64,000 bases of DNA from positions 1 to 64,000 of the forward strand of contig DHPY01000116.1 of NCBI GenBank assembly GCA_002411015.1, in the 5' to 3' direction. Positions 62,249 through 64,000 of the stretch are shown here, one piece after another (within the stretch, counting starts at the first letter, position 1; every line of letters starts with the position of its first letter). Position numbers and translations under genes: made by a program. Origin of the DNA: Armatimonadetes bacterium UBA5352. GTDB lineage: Bacteria; Armatimonadota; Zipacnadia; Zipacnadales; UBA5352. The notes below the pieces were generated by a model. That model did no database searches, had not been told where the DNA came from, and was given only the letters and a program-made list of their open reading frames with translations.

Positions 62249-64000
62249 ATGTACTTGCGCGACTCAGTCGCGATCGCGCTCCTGCTTGTCTGCTGCGCTG
62301 CCTCGCTCGCTGCTGAGCCGCTTGCACTGACCTGGGCGCGCGAGAACCCCGGCACCGAGGGCTGGGTGACCGAAGGCGGCACCTTCACTCCGGACGAGGA
62401 CGGCGCAGTAGTCGTCACCCGTGGCGCGCCATTCCATGCGCGAATCTCCGCCAGCACCAGGGCCGATCTGACCGCTACTCCGTGGCTTGAGCTGCAGGCG
62501 CATGGCGCCAACGCACAGTGGCGGCTGACGGGCAGCTTCGGTGATGGCCCGGAGATGGTCATCGGCGATCGGCAGAGCGTCGGCCGCCTCACGCTGGACC
62601 TCTCGGAGCTTCTCGGCGCGCGCGGCAGCGGGGAGTTGCGCCTCCACATGCACATCTGGGGCTGGGCAGACGGCTCCGGCCACTACGTGCGCTTCACGCC
62701 ATCGCTGAACCCACAGGGCGAGCCATCAGACGCGAGGCAGCTTACAGGTGAGATGGCTACTTTGGACGCCCGCTATGGTGCAAAGGGCGGCGACTTCTCC
62801 CCGCGCGTGGAGGGGCATCCGCGGCTGCGCTTCAACGAGGCGAATCGCGAGGAGTGGCGCGCGCTGGTCGCTGAGTACCCTCAGTATGGTGCGCCGCTCG
62901 TGGACATCATCGCGAACCTCGAGGCACACAAGGCCGAGGAGCCCTACGTGTTGGACGCGCAGTCGATGCAGGCGCGCAGGCCGGCGTGGGGGGAGCACCT
63001 GCTGGCGATCCGGCCGCCTGAGCCTCCTGAGCTTGCTCCCGGAGCGGGAGCCGATCCGTTCGACGGGATGAGCACTGAGGCTACCTGGCGGACGCTCTAC
63101 TGGCACAGCTTCTCGCACTGGCTGATCGGCGCCGCGCTCTCAGACGATCCGGCATTCGCCGAGCAGGCGAAGCGCTGGGCGCTCGCGCTCGCACGGTGGC
63201 GCTTCCGGCTCGAGCCCGACTACATCTACTTCGACTTCGGCACCTCCTACCCGCTCCAGTGCCTCTGCACCGCCTACGATATCGCATTCGAGAGCATGAC
63301 CGAAAACGAGCGGGCGGAGGTGCGCGAGGCAATCGCGACATTGGCAGATGGCCTCTACCGGAACACCATCTCCGGCCACGGTTCGATCTACAACGATCTG
63401 CGCGGCAATCACACCGCAGTCACGCTCGATGGCCTCGGGATGGCCGGCTGCGCGCTGCTCGGGGAGGACGAGCGCGCGCCACGGTGGACCGCACTGGCGG
63501 AGCGCTTCATGCTCGATGCGTTCGATGAGCATGCCTCCGGCGCGTGGCTCGAGTCGCCCGCCTACGGGACCTACGGTGTGAGCGAATGGTTGCGCCTGGC
63601 GGAGGTGCTGCGCAACGTCACCGGAGTGAACCATCTCGGGCACCCGTTCCTGCGCCGGTTCGCTGAGTATCAGCTTCATATCGCCGACTGGGAGGGCCGC
63701 AATCTCGGCTACAACGGCGGCGGCGCGGGGGAGTACTGGAACCAATGGGCGTTCTTCGCGATCGCGCGCGAGTGGCAGGACCCGCGTTTCCAGTGGCTGG
63801 CTCGTCCCTCGGAGGCGGCGTCTTCCGGAGCTGGCTACGGCGATACGCTCTGGTGGGTTGATCCCGATGTGCCGCCTGAGCGCCCCGAAGAGACCGACAC
63901 CGGCCGCTACTTCGAGGACATCGGGCTGAGCGTCTGGCGCAGTGGCTGGAGCGATGACGCGACGATCCTGCTGCACCACTGCGGCATGAAGGGCCAGCAC
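62249..64000 (+). CDS. Heparinase II/III-like secreted protein (runs off the window)
   Basis: The frame stays open from ATG 62249 to the window end (584 codons), so the C-terminus is missing. It has a signal peptide (RDSVAIALLLVCCAASLAA), then a beta domain (about 25-160) and an alpha-toroid with HSFSHWLIGAALS, RWALALARWRF and NDLRGNHTAVTLDGLGMAG. A last stretch (YFEDIGLSVWRSGWSDDA) looks like the start of the heparinase II/III beta domain. It is a second such protein, different from the one at 41219. The start is fixed by GGAGGTG upstream. It may cleave uronic-acid polysaccharides. Confidence 0.78.
   Translation, partial: MYLRDSVAIALLLVCCAASLAAEPLALTWARENPGTEGWVTEGGTFTPDEDGAVVVTRGAPFHARISASTRADLTATPWLELQAHGANAQWRLTGSFGDGPEMVIGDRQSVGRLTLDLSELLGARGSGELRLHMHIWGWADGSGHYVRFTPSLNPQGEPSDARQLTGEMATLDARYGAKGGDFSPRVEGHPRLRFNEANREEWRALVAEYPQYGAPLVDIIANLEAHKAEEPYVLDAQSMQARRPAWGEHLLAIRPPEPPELAPGAGADPFDGMSTEATWRTLYWHSFSHWLIGAALSDDPAFAEQAKRWALALARWRFRLEPDYIYFDFGTSYPLQCLCTAYDIAFESMTENERAEVREAIATLADGLYRNTISGHGSIYNDLRGNHTAVTLDGLGMAGCALLGEDERAPRWTALAERFMLDAFDEHASGAWLESPAYGTYGVSEWLRLAEVLRNVTGVNHLGHPFLRRFAEYQLHIADWEGRNLGYNGGGAGEYWNQWAFFAIAREWQDPRFQWLARPSEAASSGAGYGDTLWWVDPDVPPERPEETDTGRYFEDIGLSVWRSGWSDDATILLHHCGMKGQH

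Noticed and set aside
1..64000. tRNA, rRNA, CRISPR array, phage or insertion sequence
   Set aside because: I looked for T-loop signatures, regularly spaced repeats, transposase and integrase motifs and found none that hold up.

Overview
This is a high-GC bacterial window that most resembles an Armatimonadota (Chthonomonas/Fimbriimonas-like) or similar Planctomycetes-like genome. The best clue is the set of three prepilin-like proteins. Two have the leader [19 protein letters not shown] followed by [13 protein letters not shown] and CLSN, which I associate with Armatimonadota, and all three have a C-terminal H-X9-DG motif. Many secreted glycosidase-like proteins, a sulfatase, heparinase II/III-like proteins, a URO-D-family protein and sugar isomerases fit a polysaccharide-degrading heterotroph. 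The taxonomic call is an inference from protein style, not from a marker gene. I found no rRNA, tRNA, CRISPR array, insertion sequence or phage gene.

Layout. (1) 21-7252, minus: a GH4 glycosidase with a nitrilase-family hydrolase, then a second nitrilase with an extra N-terminal beta domain placed 9 bp before an intact APC permease, followed by a decayed duplicate of that permease. (2) 7408-14419, plus: a polytopic GT-C-like membrane protein, a rhomboid-TPR protease, a membrane-anchored small protein, then a tight sugar isomerase / sialidase-like / sulfatase run. (3) 14512-15003, minus: a secreted Tyr/Asn/Arg-rich protein. (4) 15306-18230, plus: a GH20 hexosaminidase-like enzyme and a creatininase-family amidase. 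(5) 18245-24135, minus: a HEAT-repeat protein and an overlapping set of two amidohydrolase-2 proteins and a secreted glycosidase-like protein. (6) 24304-30098, plus: a thioredoxin-NHL (NHLRC2-like) protein, then an SLBB export protein and a Wzz/GumC-like protein. (7) 30101-34275: an apiosidase-like DUF4038 protein (minus) and a secreted BNR-type propeller protein (plus). (8) 34487-37480, plus: two 237-aa prepilin paralogues and a DegT/DnrJ aminotransferase. (9) 37452-40977, minus: a PAC2-family protein and a Zn/Mn ABC transporter, overlapping one another. (10) 41219-45730, plus: a heparinase II/III-like protein, a protein of unknown function, a ferredoxin and a membrane-anchored protein. (11) 59103-45762, minus: prepilin 3, a LamG protein, two large secreted glycan-active-looking proteins, a URO-D-family protein, a PfkB kinase, a stalk-domain protein, a NifU domain, an FSA-type transaldolase, a Gfo/Idh/MocA dehydrogenase and Lgt. 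(12) 59336-64000, plus: an ABC-2 exporter pair, a TPR protein, and a heparinase-like gene that runs off the window.

How the genes work together (inference): secreted GH20, sulfatase, sialidase-like, heparinase-like, GH123/DUF4091-like and DUF4038 proteins would open sulfated or amino-sugar glycans. GH4, the isomerase, the dehydrogenase, the PfkB kinase and the transaldolase would process released sugars. SLBB plus Wzz export the cell's own polysaccharide, and the prepilins would feed a type II/IV-pilus-like machine encoded elsewhere. No sugar importer is encoded here. Several gene ends carry strong GC-rich hairpins without a U-tract, and the clearest promoters are extended -10 types (TGC-TATAAT, TGC-TACAAT).
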